From Gemmatimonadota bacterium (GTDB lineage Bacteria > Latescibacterota > UBA2968 > GCA-2709665), in NCBI GenBank assembly GCA_028873695.1, contig JAPPNU010000001.1:94021-158020 (forward strand): 64,000 nucleotides of DNA, written 5' to 3'. Below the pieces are notes generated by a model. The model was not told where the DNA came from. It was given only the letters and a program-made list of their open reading frames with translations, and made no database searches. Position 1 is the stretch's first letter; every line of letters starts with the position of its first letter. A program made the position numbers and the translations under genes. Shown piece after piece: positions 43,997 through 52,251 of the stretch.

Positions 43997-45085
43997 TCAG
44001 ACCCGCGCCCGAACCGTCGAATTCAGGATCCGCAACAGCCTCCGGCTGCTCCGGTTCAGGGAATAACAGGCTTCCATCTTTGCCCGTCCGGCCTTGCCCA
44101 GCCGACGCCGAAGCGCACGATCCCGAATCAGCCGATCCAGACAGGACACCCATTCGTCGCGCGTGCCAGCGCAGAAGCCGTTGACGCCGTCTTCCACGAT
44201 TTCGCGGTTAATGCCCACCGGGCTGCTAACGGCAGGAATACCCATCGAAAGGTATTGCAGAAGCTTGTACCCGCCCTTTCCCCGGGTCCACGGATCGTCG
44301 GGCAACGGCATCAGGCCGATATCGAAGCCGCGCAGGTCCCGGACCTCGGTTTGCAGGGACCATGGGCGCCATTCCATCGGCACGGCATCGGTGCAAAAAC
44401 CGCCCTCGCCGATCAGGTGGAGCCGGAGATTGGGGTGCCGGAGGCCCAACTCGGCCAACGGCTCCCGGATCAGTTCCAGATACGGGGCGGACGTGTAGCT
44501 TCCGATCCAGCCGAGAACCACGTCGCCGCGTTCCTCGACTGCCCTGCCCGGCGAATAACGCTGTGTGTCGATAGGCCCGGTGATGATTGAGACACTGGGA
44601 CAATACCGTTCGGCATAGGCGGCCGTGTAGGTGTTTTCGACGATGGCCCCGGATGCCGCCCGAAGCATACGGGCCAACCCTCGCGAGTGATGCCACGTGC
44701 GGAGCCGCGCCATCAGGTCTTCACCGGGCGCCTCCGTGGTAAAGATCGCGTCGTCGAAATCGAAGATGACTTTCTTTGAAAAGCGCCGCAGCAGCCACGC
44801 GACGGGCGCGCTGAAAAAGACCCGCTGTACGAACACGACATGGTACCGGGGCGCAGACCCGAGCGTGCGCATCCCCGCCAGGAGCGAGCGCCACCACACC
44901 CAGGCATAGTGGAACAGGCGCCCGGCTCCTCTTCTCGAGTATGTCCAGGTGGATGTTCGATCGGGCAATACAACCGACACGTCGGCCTGCACGCCATTGG
45001 CTTTGAGGAAGGGGAGATAATCGAAAACACGCGTACGGCTTGCGGCGAACCGGGGCCCGGTGAGCGCAACGAAAAAAACCCTCAA
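43997..45085 (-). CDS. GT4-like glycosyltransferase
   Basis: 362 residues from a TTG at 45085, chosen because AAGGAG lies ten bases upstream and no ATG is available. Features: HVVFVQRVFFSAPVAWLL, KVIFDFDDAIF (typical of this GT subfamily), VVLGWIGSYTSAPYL, GFDIGLMPLPDDPWTRGKGG and YKLLQYLSMGIPAVSSPVG, the GT-B donor-site region. It is not closely related to the adjacent GT4 gene. The 190-base gap before the next gene downstream (43805-43996) shows nothing distinct. Confidence 0.86.
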   Translation of the reverse strand: MRVFFVALTGPRFAASRTRVFDYLPFLKANGVQADVSVVLPDRTSTWTYSRRGAGRLFHYAWVWWRSLLAGMRTLGSAPRYHVVFVQRVFFSAPVAWLLRRFSKKVIFDFDDAIFTTEAPGEDLMARLRTWHHSRGLARMLRAASGAIVENTYTAAYAERYCPSVSIITGPIDTQRYSPGRAVEERGDVVLGWIGSYTSAPYLELIREPLAELGLRHPNLRLHLIGEGGFCTDAVPMEWRPWSLQTEVRDLRGFDIGLMPLPDDPWTRGKGGYKLLQYLSMGIPAVSSPVGINREIVEDGVNGFCAGTRDEWVSCLDRLIRDRALRRRLGKAGRAKMEACYSLNRSSRRLLRILNSTVRARV

Positions 45086-45163
45086 GGCGGGAGGACTCCT
45101 TCAATATAAACCCGGGAAATCGGGGAATCAATCGAAAACGGCGCGTTTACGGGGAACCCCGAC

Positions 45164-45254
45164 ATCAGACCCTGCCTTAAAATCCCCATCGGTCTTCGCG
45201 CGGCTGCAAAAGCGCTCAAGAATTCACCTGTAATTTTAAAAACAGCTTCTCAGG
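45164..45254. repeat. Inverted-repeat element, copy C (degenerate left end)
   Basis: The core ggtcttcgcgcggctgcaaa and the right end taattttaaaaacagcttctcag match the two other copies (59349-59440 and 61907-62074). The left end is decayed (cctgccttaaaatc). The right end contains the stop codon of the sulfotransferase gene on the minus strand (tca at 45250-45252). It may serve as a transcript hairpin between genes. Confidence 0.75.
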
Positions 45255-46092
45255 TCGCAAGCCACGATTCGGGAGGCTCCCGATCCAGAAGCTCGAACAG
45301 CTTTCGATTGTCTTCGCGGTAGCGTCCGCGCAGATGCCGGAGGACCGGCTCGCCGGGAAGATAGTCGCTTTCCGGCAGAAGGCGCCCCAGAACGCCTGTC
45401 ACCGGAGACAGGAGCGGGAAGTAATACCGGACGATCAGGTGCAGTTTACAGGCGTCGAATCGATTGACCTTCTGCGCCATTCCCGAAAACCGGAAGCCGT
45501 CGTCGATCTCCAGAAATGCACAGACCTTTTTCAAACCCTCGCCCGGTCGTTGAACAATGTCCTCTTCAAAGAAAAGGACCAGGATCTGATCCCGTCTGAA
45601 GAGATTCAGATACGCGGTGAGCAACGTATAGAACCGCCCCACCTCGAAAACGCCGAACCCGTCCAGCAGGACGGATTTCTCGCCTGCGAGCAGATCGTCC
45701 ATTCGATGCAGGGGCGAAATCCGGCCGGTCCTTATCAGATGCTTTGCCGCCGAGACCGCCCGGTCCACCGGATTCTTGAGGGTAACAATCAGCTTCACGT
45801 CGGGCAGGTGTCTGTGGATATGCCGGTGTACGTCCGGCAGGTGACCTTCACCTCCACGTCCGTCGGCCCAGAAATAGTCCGGCGTTTTCTCGCCCACCCG
45901 TCTCCTGTGTGACGCCCCTGCGAAATGGCTGGCATACCATGCCATCCCCTTTTCGTAATTGCCGGCCTTGTCGAAGAAATGAATCTCCTGTTCGGGCATG
46001 TACACGTCTGGGTGCTGCCGAAGCATGGCGGCCAGCCACGTCGTTCCGCATTTCTGGGCGCCGATAATCAGGAAATCCGGAAGTCGAGCCAC
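45250..46092 (-). CDS. PAPS-dependent sulfotransferase
   Basis: GTG at 46092 is preferred over an ATG at 46158 because GGAAGGA lies nine bases upstream; 280 residues. GAQKCGTTWLA near the N-terminus is the 5'-phosphosulfate-binding loop (usual PxxGTTW form). KNPVDRAVSAAKH is the 3'-phosphate-binding motif with the key Arg and Ser. FYTLLTAYLNLFRRDQILVL and a late LRGRYREDNRKLFELL match the heparan-sulfate-type family. It should transfer sulfate from PAPS to a glycan, consistent with its place among glycosyltransferases. Its last codons and stop lie in a mobile-like repeat (copy C), so the C-terminus may have been altered. No PAPS synthesis genes are in the window. Confidence 0.9.
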   Translation of the reverse strand: MARLPDFLIIGAQKCGTTWLAAMLRQHPDVYMPEQEIHFFDKAGNYEKGMAWYASHFAGASHRRRVGEKTPDYFWADGRGGEGHLPDVHRHIHRHLPDVKLIVTLKNPVDRAVSAAKHLIRTGRISPLHRMDDLLAGEKSVLLDGFGVFEVGRFYTLLTAYLNLFRRDQILVLFFEEDIVQRPGEGLKKVCAFLEIDDGFRFSGMAQKVNRFDACKLHLIVRYYFPLLSPVTGVLGRLLPESDYLPGEPVLRHLRGRYREDNRKLFELLDREPPESWLAT

Positions 46093-46173
46093 GTTCGCAT
46101 CCTTCCTGCCCGTTGAAGGAGCCCATGCGGTCTGCCCGCCCTCGCGCGAAGGAGCCACCTTTCCGCCGTTCTG

Positions 46174-47628
46174 CTAACGACGGATCATTCCGGCCAGGCG
46201 CAATGCCTCCACGGCGGTCTCCTTCGAGAAGAAACGCAAAGCGAGCGGGTACGCCAGCGCGCCCGCAACCACGCAGGACGCAATCAACGTGGAATCGGTC
46301 AGCACGCCGGTCGCCAGCCACTTGTAACCGGCCACCACCCCCGTCATCAGCGCGCTGCCCAGCGCACCGGGATACAACGCCCTGAGGTACTCTCCAAAGG
46401 AAATTCGCGCCAGCCGGTTCACGATTCCCTGCGAGGCCGCGGTCAGGACCAGCACGCCGAGGCTTACCGCCGCCGCGGCGCCCGTTATCCCCCCGGAGAT
46501 ACCGAACCACAGCGCCGCGAGCATGAAGAAGGCGCCGGCGATATTCCATACCAGCGCAAGACCGGTACGGCCCAGGGCTGAAAAGACCAACCCGGCGGGG
46601 GACGCGATAGAACGAAGCGCGCCGGCCGGACTGAGCACCTGAAGCACCACCGCCGCGGGAGCCATCTCCGGCTCGAACAGCAATACGAGCCCGGGATGCG
46701 CCAGAAGGAAAAACCCCGCCATAACCGGGAACACGAGTATGGCGACGTACTTCACGGTGGAGAGGTAGGCCCGGCCAAGCCGGACGACGTCATCCTGAAG
46801 CGCGGAGAAAGCCGGAAAGGTCACCTTTGCAACGGCCTGAACCACGCGGGTCTGCGGAAATGCGATGAGACGGTACGCCAGTCCGTAGTAGCCCAGCGCC
46901 TCGATCCCAAGGAATCTGCCGATCAGCAGATAGTCCAGGTTCTGCTGGACGTAGCCCACCAGCCTTGAACCCGTCCACCTGCCACCGAACCCGATCAAAA
47001 CCCTTGCATCCGCGGCGTTGAAGGAACGGACGGGGTTGAAAGGGCGGAAAAACCAGGGACCCAGACCCAGAACCGCATGGCGCACCACAAAGGCCCAGAC
47101 GAGACTCCACACCTCGAATCCCCACAGGGCCAGCGACACCATGGCGATTCCGCTCGAAAACGCCGCGCAAACGTCCAGAACCGCCAATTGTCCGAATCGA
47201 AACGCACGCTCCATCCGTGCCCGGGGAACGGTTCCGATGCCCGCGAATACCAGCACCGACGCCATCGCCGGGAGAACTGCGGAAACCTGCGGGTCATCAA
47301 AAAAAAGTCCGCCCCAGAAGCGGGCGGTCAGGTAGAGGAGGGCGGCCAGCGGACACGAGACGATCAGGCCCATCCAGAACGCCGCGGCCAGATGCGCTTC
47401 CCGAGCATCGCGCTTCTGAATGACGGCTCTCCCCAGACCCATCTCCGAGGCCAGTATCCCCACGCCCACCAGGGTGGCCGCGGCGACTTCCGTGCCGAAA
47501 GCCCTGGACGGTTCGCTCAGATGCCGCACGACGAACCCCAGTGCGCCCACCTGGATCAGATAACCGGCGCCCTGTGCCAGGCCGGTCCACGAGAAACCCC
47601 GGACGGTCGTGCGACGCAGGTCGGTCAT
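46174..47628 (-). CDS. Wzx-type polysaccharide flippase (MVF/MATE-like)
   Basis: 484 residues with about 12-14 hydrophobic segments in two similar halves, starting MTDLRRTTVRGFSWTGLAQG. The motif YVQQNLDYLLIGRFLGIEAL with GYYGLAYRLIAFP marks the WzxC-like polysaccharide transporter group. It moves lipid-linked repeat units from the cytoplasmic to the periplasmic face of the inner membrane. Its position between sulfotransferase and WecA-like genes fits a Wzx/Wzy-dependent pathway. Confidence 0.9.
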   Translation of the reverse strand: MTDLRRTTVRGFSWTGLAQGAGYLIQVGALGFVVRHLSEPSRAFGTEVAAATLVGVGILASEMGLGRAVIQKRDAREAHLAAAFWMGLIVSCPLAALLYLTARFWGGLFFDDPQVSAVLPAMASVLVFAGIGTVPRARMERAFRFGQLAVLDVCAAFSSGIAMVSLALWGFEVWSLVWAFVVRHAVLGLGPWFFRPFNPVRSFNAADARVLIGFGGRWTGSRLVGYVQQNLDYLLIGRFLGIEALGYYGLAYRLIAFPQTRVVQAVAKVTFPAFSALQDDVVRLGRAYLSTVKYVAILVFPVMAGFFLLAHPGLVLLFEPEMAPAAVVLQVLSPAGALRSIASPAGLVFSALGRTGLALVWNIAGAFFMLAALWFGISGGITGAAAAVSLGVLVLTAASQGIVNRLARISFGEYLRALYPGALGSALMTGVVAGYKWLATGVLTDSTLIASCVVAGALAYPLALRFFSKETAVEALRLAGMIRR

Positions 47629-47737
47629 CCGGGCGCTCCTCTATCAGTCCGTTGAAGACGTCCTTCCGGTCTGCCCGTGCGTTCGCACGCAAACAGGCGG
47701 CCGGCCGCGCCTGCAGCGCTGCGCATCCAACGGACTG

Positions 47738-48712
47738 CTATGCGGTCTCCACGCGGGCCAACCGCACGCCGGTCCATACCGCCGCCGCGATCACACTAAC
47801 GACAATTGTAAGGCAAATCATGGCAGGCACGACGGCCGCCACGATTCCGCACAGGGCCAGAAGCCCGCCGGCAAGATGAATACGCCGTACCGCGCCCCTG
47901 ACGGAATGTCCCATTCCGACCAGCCGCTGCGCGACGTGATCCCGGCTTGCCCTCATCACGGGCAGGCCCTTCCTCCGCCTCACGATACACAGAAAGACGG
48001 CTTCGAAACAGGGCACCCCCAGCACCAGCAGCGTGCATATTTTACCCTGCACGCCCGGCATCGCTCTGGAAAACTCCACGGACATCGCGCCGAGTACGAA
48101 TCCGGCAAACAGACTGCCGGCGTCGCCCATATAGACCCTGGCGGGATGGGCATTGTATACCAGAAACCCCAGGAATCCGCCCGCCAGGCTGGCGCCCAGT
48201 ATCACAACCGGCGCGGCGCCGCCGACCAGCCCGAGACCCGCAAGGCCGATGGAGGCAATCGCTCCGGCCCCCGCGGAGAGACCGTCCATCATGTCGAGGA
48301 CGTTAAACGCGTTACACATCCAGACCAGCCAAACGCCGGTCAGTACGGCGTCGAAGACGGTACTCCCCGTTGTGTCGAACCGAAGCCCGCTCCCGACCGC
48401 GATGACAACCGTGAAGATCTGAAACCCAAGCTTCTGAAAGGGCGACAGCGGCCATTTGTCGTCGAAGAACCCGATCGCGCCCATTCCAAGCGCGCCGATC
48501 CACAGGCCGGCGGGAAACGATAGCGGAGCAAAGGGAAGCAGCAGCAGGGTTGCAATCGCGATGGCCACGCCGCCGATGGGCGGAACCGGCTCCGCACCGT
48601 CTCCGGCGCCGGAATTCAACCACGAGGCGCGCAGCGCCGCGGCGCGAAGAAGAGGTGTCAGCAGGAGGGCGCTACCGAAACCGAATGCGAGAAATAGAGC
48701 GGAGGACAACAC
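47738..48712 (-). CDS. WecA/MraY-type polyprenyl-phosphate sugar-1-phosphate transferase
   Basis: Multi-spanning protein with GFFDDKWPLSPFQKLGFQ, CNAFNVLDMMDGLSAGAG and VYMGDAGSLFAGF, the conserved Asp-rich loops of the WecA/MraY family, and the late cytoplasmic RRKGLPVMRASRDHVAQRLV loop. It loads the first sugar phosphate onto undecaprenyl phosphate. I prefer a GTG start at 48712 (324 residues), just after the upstream stop at 48723; an ATG at 48799 would overlap the aminotransferase by 77 bases and add a poor N-terminus. It is probably the initiating enzyme of this polysaccharide. Confidence 0.87.
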   Translation of the reverse strand: MLSSALFLAFGFGSALLLTPLLRAAALRASWLNSGAGDGAEPVPPIGGVAIAIATLLLLPFAPLSFPAGLWIGALGMGAIGFFDDKWPLSPFQKLGFQIFTVVIAVGSGLRFDTTGSTVFDAVLTGVWLVWMCNAFNVLDMMDGLSAGAGAIASIGLAGLGLVGGAAPVVILGASLAGGFLGFLVYNAHPARVYMGDAGSLFAGFVLGAMSVEFSRAMPGVQGKICTLLVLGVPCFEAVFLCIVRRRKGLPVMRASRDHVAQRLVGMGHSVRGAVRRIHLAGGLLALCGIVAAVVPAMICLTIVVSVIAAAVWTGVRLARVETA

Positions 48713-48722
48713 GGCGTATTCT

Positions 48723-49871
48723 CTAATCGCGCGCGGGATCAGGGCTGGCGTCCCGGCAACTGGGTTGAAAGCTCCGAACAGCGTCGATGACCTGCGCAAC
48801 GTCTGTGTTCGTCATGGCCGGATAGAGCGGAAGCGTCACCAGTTCGCGCCACACCGACTCGGTTACAGGTAGCGCACAACGATAGGGTTCATGTATCGGG
48901 TAGAGATGGTTCGGATAATAGTGCACGCTGGAATCGACGTCCCGCCCATGCAGATGGGCGACCAGGTTGTCTCTGTCAGCCACGCGCGGCACGTAGGCAT
49001 GGAACGCACTGTGCGCATACGGCGCAATCCCGGGCGTCCGCAGCCACGCCAGATCGGAAAACGCCTTGTTGTATTGCAGGACGATTTCCCGTCGCTGGGC
49101 GTTGGCCGACTCCAGCCTCGCCAGCTGGACCAGCCCGATTGCCGCATTCAGATCGTTCATATAGAACTTGTGACCCACTTCGGTCACTTCGTACAACCAG
49201 CGTTTCTGCTGCGGCCCTGCGGTAAACCGGTCCCAGGTGCCCTGCGGGATACCCATCCAGCTGAGCCGTTTGAGTCGCTCGGCAAGGTTCGCATCGTTTG
49301 TCGTCAGCATACCGCCGTCGCAGGTCGTCAGGTTCTTCTGCGCCTGGAAGCTGAAACACCCGATCGTTCCCAGTCCGCCAACCATCCGGCCCTTGTACCG
49401 GGCGCCGCAGGCATGGGCGGCGTCTTCCACAACAGGAACGTCCCGGGACGCGGCGATTTCCAGAATCGGATCCACGTCGCAGGGGTGGCCGCTGTGATGC
49501 ACGACCATAATTGCGGCCGTTCTGTCCGATATCCGCCGCGCCACGCAATCCGGATCCAGGTTCAGGGTATCGGGATCGATGTCGCAAAAAACCGGAGTGG
49601 CCCCGTTCTGCAGAATGGCATGGTTGGTGGCGACGAAGGTCATGGACGTTGTAAGGACCTCGCGGCCCTCCACGCCCAGCACCTTGAGCGCCAGCAGCAA
49701 TGCCGATGAGCACGAATTCACGCTGACCGCATACGACGTCCCGATATACTCGGCAAATCGTTCTTCGAACGCTGCTGCCTTCGTACCTGCTCCCACCCAG
49801 CCGGACAGCATCACGTCACGAACCGCCGCGACTTCCTCTTCGTCGAAACAGGCCCGCCAGATGGGAATCAT
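48723..49871 (-). CDS. DegT/DnrJ/EryC1/StrS sugar aminotransferase
   Basis: ATG at 49871 (MIPIWRACFDEEEVAAV) gives 382 residues, standard for the family, and overlaps the upstream stop as ATGA. VNSCSSALLLAL, TSMTFVATNHAIL, VVEDAAHACGARY and CFSFQAQKNLTTCDGGM are the PLP-site signatures; the Lys in QKN forms the Schiff base. It makes an amino sugar (often 4-amino-4,6-dideoxyhexose) from a keto-sugar nucleotide, perhaps supplied by the epimerase/dehydratase at 41610-42584. In Porphyromonas gingivalis a related enzyme, PorR, is needed for the A-LPS that anchors T9SS cargo; this link is by family only. Confidence 0.92.
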   Translation of the reverse strand: MIPIWRACFDEEEVAAVRDVMLSGWVGAGTKAAAFEERFAEYIGTSYAVSVNSCSSALLLALKVLGVEGREVLTTSMTFVATNHAILQNGATPVFCDIDPDTLNLDPDCVARRISDRTAAIMVVHHSGHPCDVDPILEIAASRDVPVVEDAAHACGARYKGRMVGGLGTIGCFSFQAQKNLTTCDGGMLTTNDANLAERLKRLSWMGIPQGTWDRFTAGPQQKRWLYEVTEVGHKFYMNDLNAAIGLVQLARLESANAQRREIVLQYNKAFSDLAWLRTPGIAPYAHSAFHAYVPRVADRDNLVAHLHGRDVDSSVHYYPNHLYPIHEPYRCALPVTESVWRELVTLPLYPAMTNTDVAQVIDAVRSFQPSCRDASPDPARD

Positions 49872-50830
49872 GAAATCTCCTTCGGACCCGCACGTCCCCG
49901 CCCGGAACCGAAGCGGCCGCGATCTCTGATGCCCGCGGCCAGAACCCGACTGTACGCCTTGAGCCTCGGTCCGGCTTCCTTCCTGAATCCGGGCAATGAG
50001 AACAGACTTCCCCAGAGCAGCGTCCTCAATACCATCTCCGGAAACGTCAGTGCGGCCAAAAGACGACCCGCGTGATCTCCCAGGTGCTTTTTCATAACGT
50101 AGAGATGACTCGCCACGCCTTCCACCAGCATCCGTTCGAGCGCTTTCTTCGAACTCCCGCCTCCCGCATGGAACGCGCAAGCCTCCGGCAGATAGGCCAC
50201 CGACCACCCGGCCTTACCAAGCCTGAGGCAGAGGTCAACGTCTTCGTAATACATGAATATGGCGTCGTCCATGCCGCCGACCGCGCCGAAAGCGCTGCGA
50301 CGCATCAGGAAACAGGCGCCCGTCACCCAGCCGACCGGAGTGCGCCGACGTGAGGCCCGGCAGCCGAATTTAAGAAATGGAAATACAAGATGCAACAGGA
50401 ATTTACGGCAGATTTCGCCAGCCAGTCCGGGCGCCCGACCGAAGGACCGTTGCGCCTGACCTCGCTCGTCGACAAGCCGCGGACCCACCACGCCGACCCG
50501 GTCATTGGCTTCAAGATAATCCAGAAGGCGTTCGATCGCGTCCGGGGCCACCGTCACGTCCGGGTTCAGCACGAGAACATAAGGCGCGGCGCATCGCCGC
50601 ACCCCCCGGTTGACGCCGCTGCCAAACCCGAGGTTCCCTTCCGTCTCAACCAGACTTACGACGTCGCCAAAGGCGTCCAGCGCTTCAGGACTGCCATCCG
50701 ACGACCCATTGTCCACCACAACCACGTCCAACGGCAAACGCTCGGTTGCCGCAATCAGGCTCGCGACGCACCTGAGGAGGTCGTCACCCGAGTTCCAGTT
50801 CACCACGACCGCCGTAACCGCCGGTTTCAT
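49868..50830 (-). CDS. GT2-family (rhamnosyltransferase-like) glycosyltransferase
   Basis: ATG at 50830 with GGAGAGG upstream gives 320 residues; an upstream in-frame ATG (50875) adds a sequence lacking conservation. VTAVVVNWNSGDDLLRCVAS, VVVDNGSSDGSPEAL, NLGFGSGVNRG, YVLVLNPDV (metal/nucleotide loop) and MYYEDVDLCLRLGKAG (catalytic ED) are typical of bacterial GT2 rhamnosyl- or mannosyl-transferases. The gene begins inside the end of the Wzy-like gene (47-base overlap) and ends in an ATGA overlap with the aminotransferase, so translation is coupled. Confidence 0.92.
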   Translation of the reverse strand: MKPAVTAVVVNWNSGDDLLRCVASLIAATERLPLDVVVVDNGSSDGSPEALDAFGDVVSLVETEGNLGFGSGVNRGVRRCAAPYVLVLNPDVTVAPDAIERLLDYLEANDRVGVVGPRLVDERGQAQRSFGRAPGLAGEICRKFLLHLVFPFLKFGCRASRRRTPVGWVTGACFLMRRSAFGAVGGMDDAIFMYYEDVDLCLRLGKAGWSVAYLPEACAFHAGGGSSKKALERMLVEGVASHLYVMKKHLGDHAGRLLAALTFPEMVLRTLLWGSLFSLPGFRKEAGPRLKAYSRVLAAGIRDRGRFGSGRGRAGPKEIS

Positions 50831-52229
50831 CTGCCTCTCCATCCAGACGGGCCAGAATGCCGAGAAAACACGCATGCCAGAAAATCAGCCGGTTGCCCAT
50901 CATCGTATTGTCAGTAACGATATACACCAGCAGCGCCGCGTAGACCGCGATAAACGCAACGCAAAACCCTTTCAGATGCGGATCGTCAGAACGGCGAAAC
51001 ATACCGTAGGCGATACGCAGTCCCCTGGCGAATATCCAGAGAAAGGCGATCACGCCCACAATGCCCATCCGCATCATGATCGTCAGATAGGTATTGTCTA
51101 CGCCACCGGACGTAAATACGTAGGGCCGGGAGTACTCGTCGATCCTCAAATAGGAGATCGTGTTTCCGTGTCCTCCGCCCAGCAATGGCCGCTGCCATAT
51201 CTTCTCCAGCGCCAGCGCATACGCCAGCAGACGCCCCTGGATCTCCAGGTCGCCCTCGGTTACGGTACGCCGTAACCGATGAGCCGCCATATCCTCGACG
51301 CCCGCGCCTGTAAACTGCTGAAAATAATAGCCGAGGCCCAGCAGCAAAACGGGAATCAGCAACACTATCAGAAGCCGGCGTCCGCGATGCCTGCCGCGGT
51401 CAAGCAGGACCAGCCCCCCCACGCAGAACAGACCGAACAACAGGCTGCCCCACATCGCGCGTCCCATCGTGACAACCAGCGCGAGACCGATGGGAACCAG
51501 AAGAAGACCCCCGACCATGCGCCGGACCGGCGACGTTTCGTACAGGAAAGCCGCCGCGACAACCAGAACGCCCATCGGCAGCAGCAGCCCCTCACGCCTG
51601 GCGACGCGGTGGAATGCGCCCGCGTACGAGAGATCGACCGTCCGGACGAATTCAATGAGGTATTCCACCCCCACGACGGCCGCGGAAATCACCAGCACGG
51701 CCAGAAACGTCCCGCGCCTGCGCAGATCGAAGAAGCCTGTTGCGACGAAGAACAGCACGTAATACAGCGGATATCGCACGTCCCGCATCACCTGCCGGAC
51801 GTCCTGCCCGTAAAACAGACCCAGCCCTATCGAGGCCACCACCAGCCCGAGAAAAACCAGCATCGGACGATCCAGCCGGGTGCGCCGCCAGTTCAGCTTC
51901 CGTTCCTGCAGCCAGGCGACGAACGCCACTCCCCAGACGACCAGGAACAGCGCCTCGCAGAAATGCAGGTTCCGGGGCAACATGAGATGTTCTTCGTAAA
52001 ACTCGGAGGAAATTACGGAGGCGATAAAGCAGAGATACAGGAGCGCGGAAGTTACGGACGTCATCAAGGCGATACCGGAAACCACAATCAGGCTCACCGT
52101 GACTACCGGTATGACCTCGCCGAAACGCCAGACGGGCAGCGCGATCAGCGCGAGTTGCGCGAGACATACGGTTGGAATCAGCCACCGTCCGTGTATCCGC
52201 GCGGTCAATCCGCCCTTCTCCGTTGCCAT
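50784..52229 (-). CDS. Wzy/WaaL-type O-antigen polymerase or ligase
   Basis: 481 residues with about a dozen transmembrane segments and one large periplasmic loop. The loop region has MGRAMWGSLLFGL, then IQGRLLAYALALEKIWQRPL, LLGGGHGNTISYLRI and GGVDNTYLTIMMRMG, the pattern of the Wzy_C/O-antigen ligase superfamily (R..A...I...P..G.G.N). AGGGA precedes the ATG. Polymerase and ligase cannot be told apart on sequence alone; the presence of Wzx and a WecA-type enzyme in the row favours polymerase. Confidence 0.87.
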   Translation of the reverse strand: MATEKGGLTARIHGRWLIPTVCLAQLALIALPVWRFGEVIPVVTVSLIVVSGIALMTSVTSALLYLCFIASVISSEFYEEHLMLPRNLHFCEALFLVVWGVAFVAWLQERKLNWRRTRLDRPMLVFLGLVVASIGLGLFYGQDVRQVMRDVRYPLYYVLFFVATGFFDLRRRGTFLAVLVISAAVVGVEYLIEFVRTVDLSYAGAFHRVARREGLLLPMGVLVVAAAFLYETSPVRRMVGGLLLVPIGLALVVTMGRAMWGSLLFGLFCVGGLVLLDRGRHRGRRLLIVLLIPVLLLGLGYYFQQFTGAGVEDMAAHRLRRTVTEGDLEIQGRLLAYALALEKIWQRPLLGGGHGNTISYLRIDEYSRPYVFTSGGVDNTYLTIMMRMGIVGVIAFLWIFARGLRIAYGMFRRSDDPHLKGFCVAFIAVYAALLVYIVTDNTMMGNRLIFWHACFLGILARLDGEADETGGYGGRGELELG

Positions 52230-52251
52230 CGGTCCCTTTTCCCTCGGCTTC

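Noticed and set aside
43518..44153. 211-codon minus-strand frame spanning the gap between two GT4 genes
   Set aside because: It overlaps both real GT4 genes in another frame and shows no glycosyltransferase motif.
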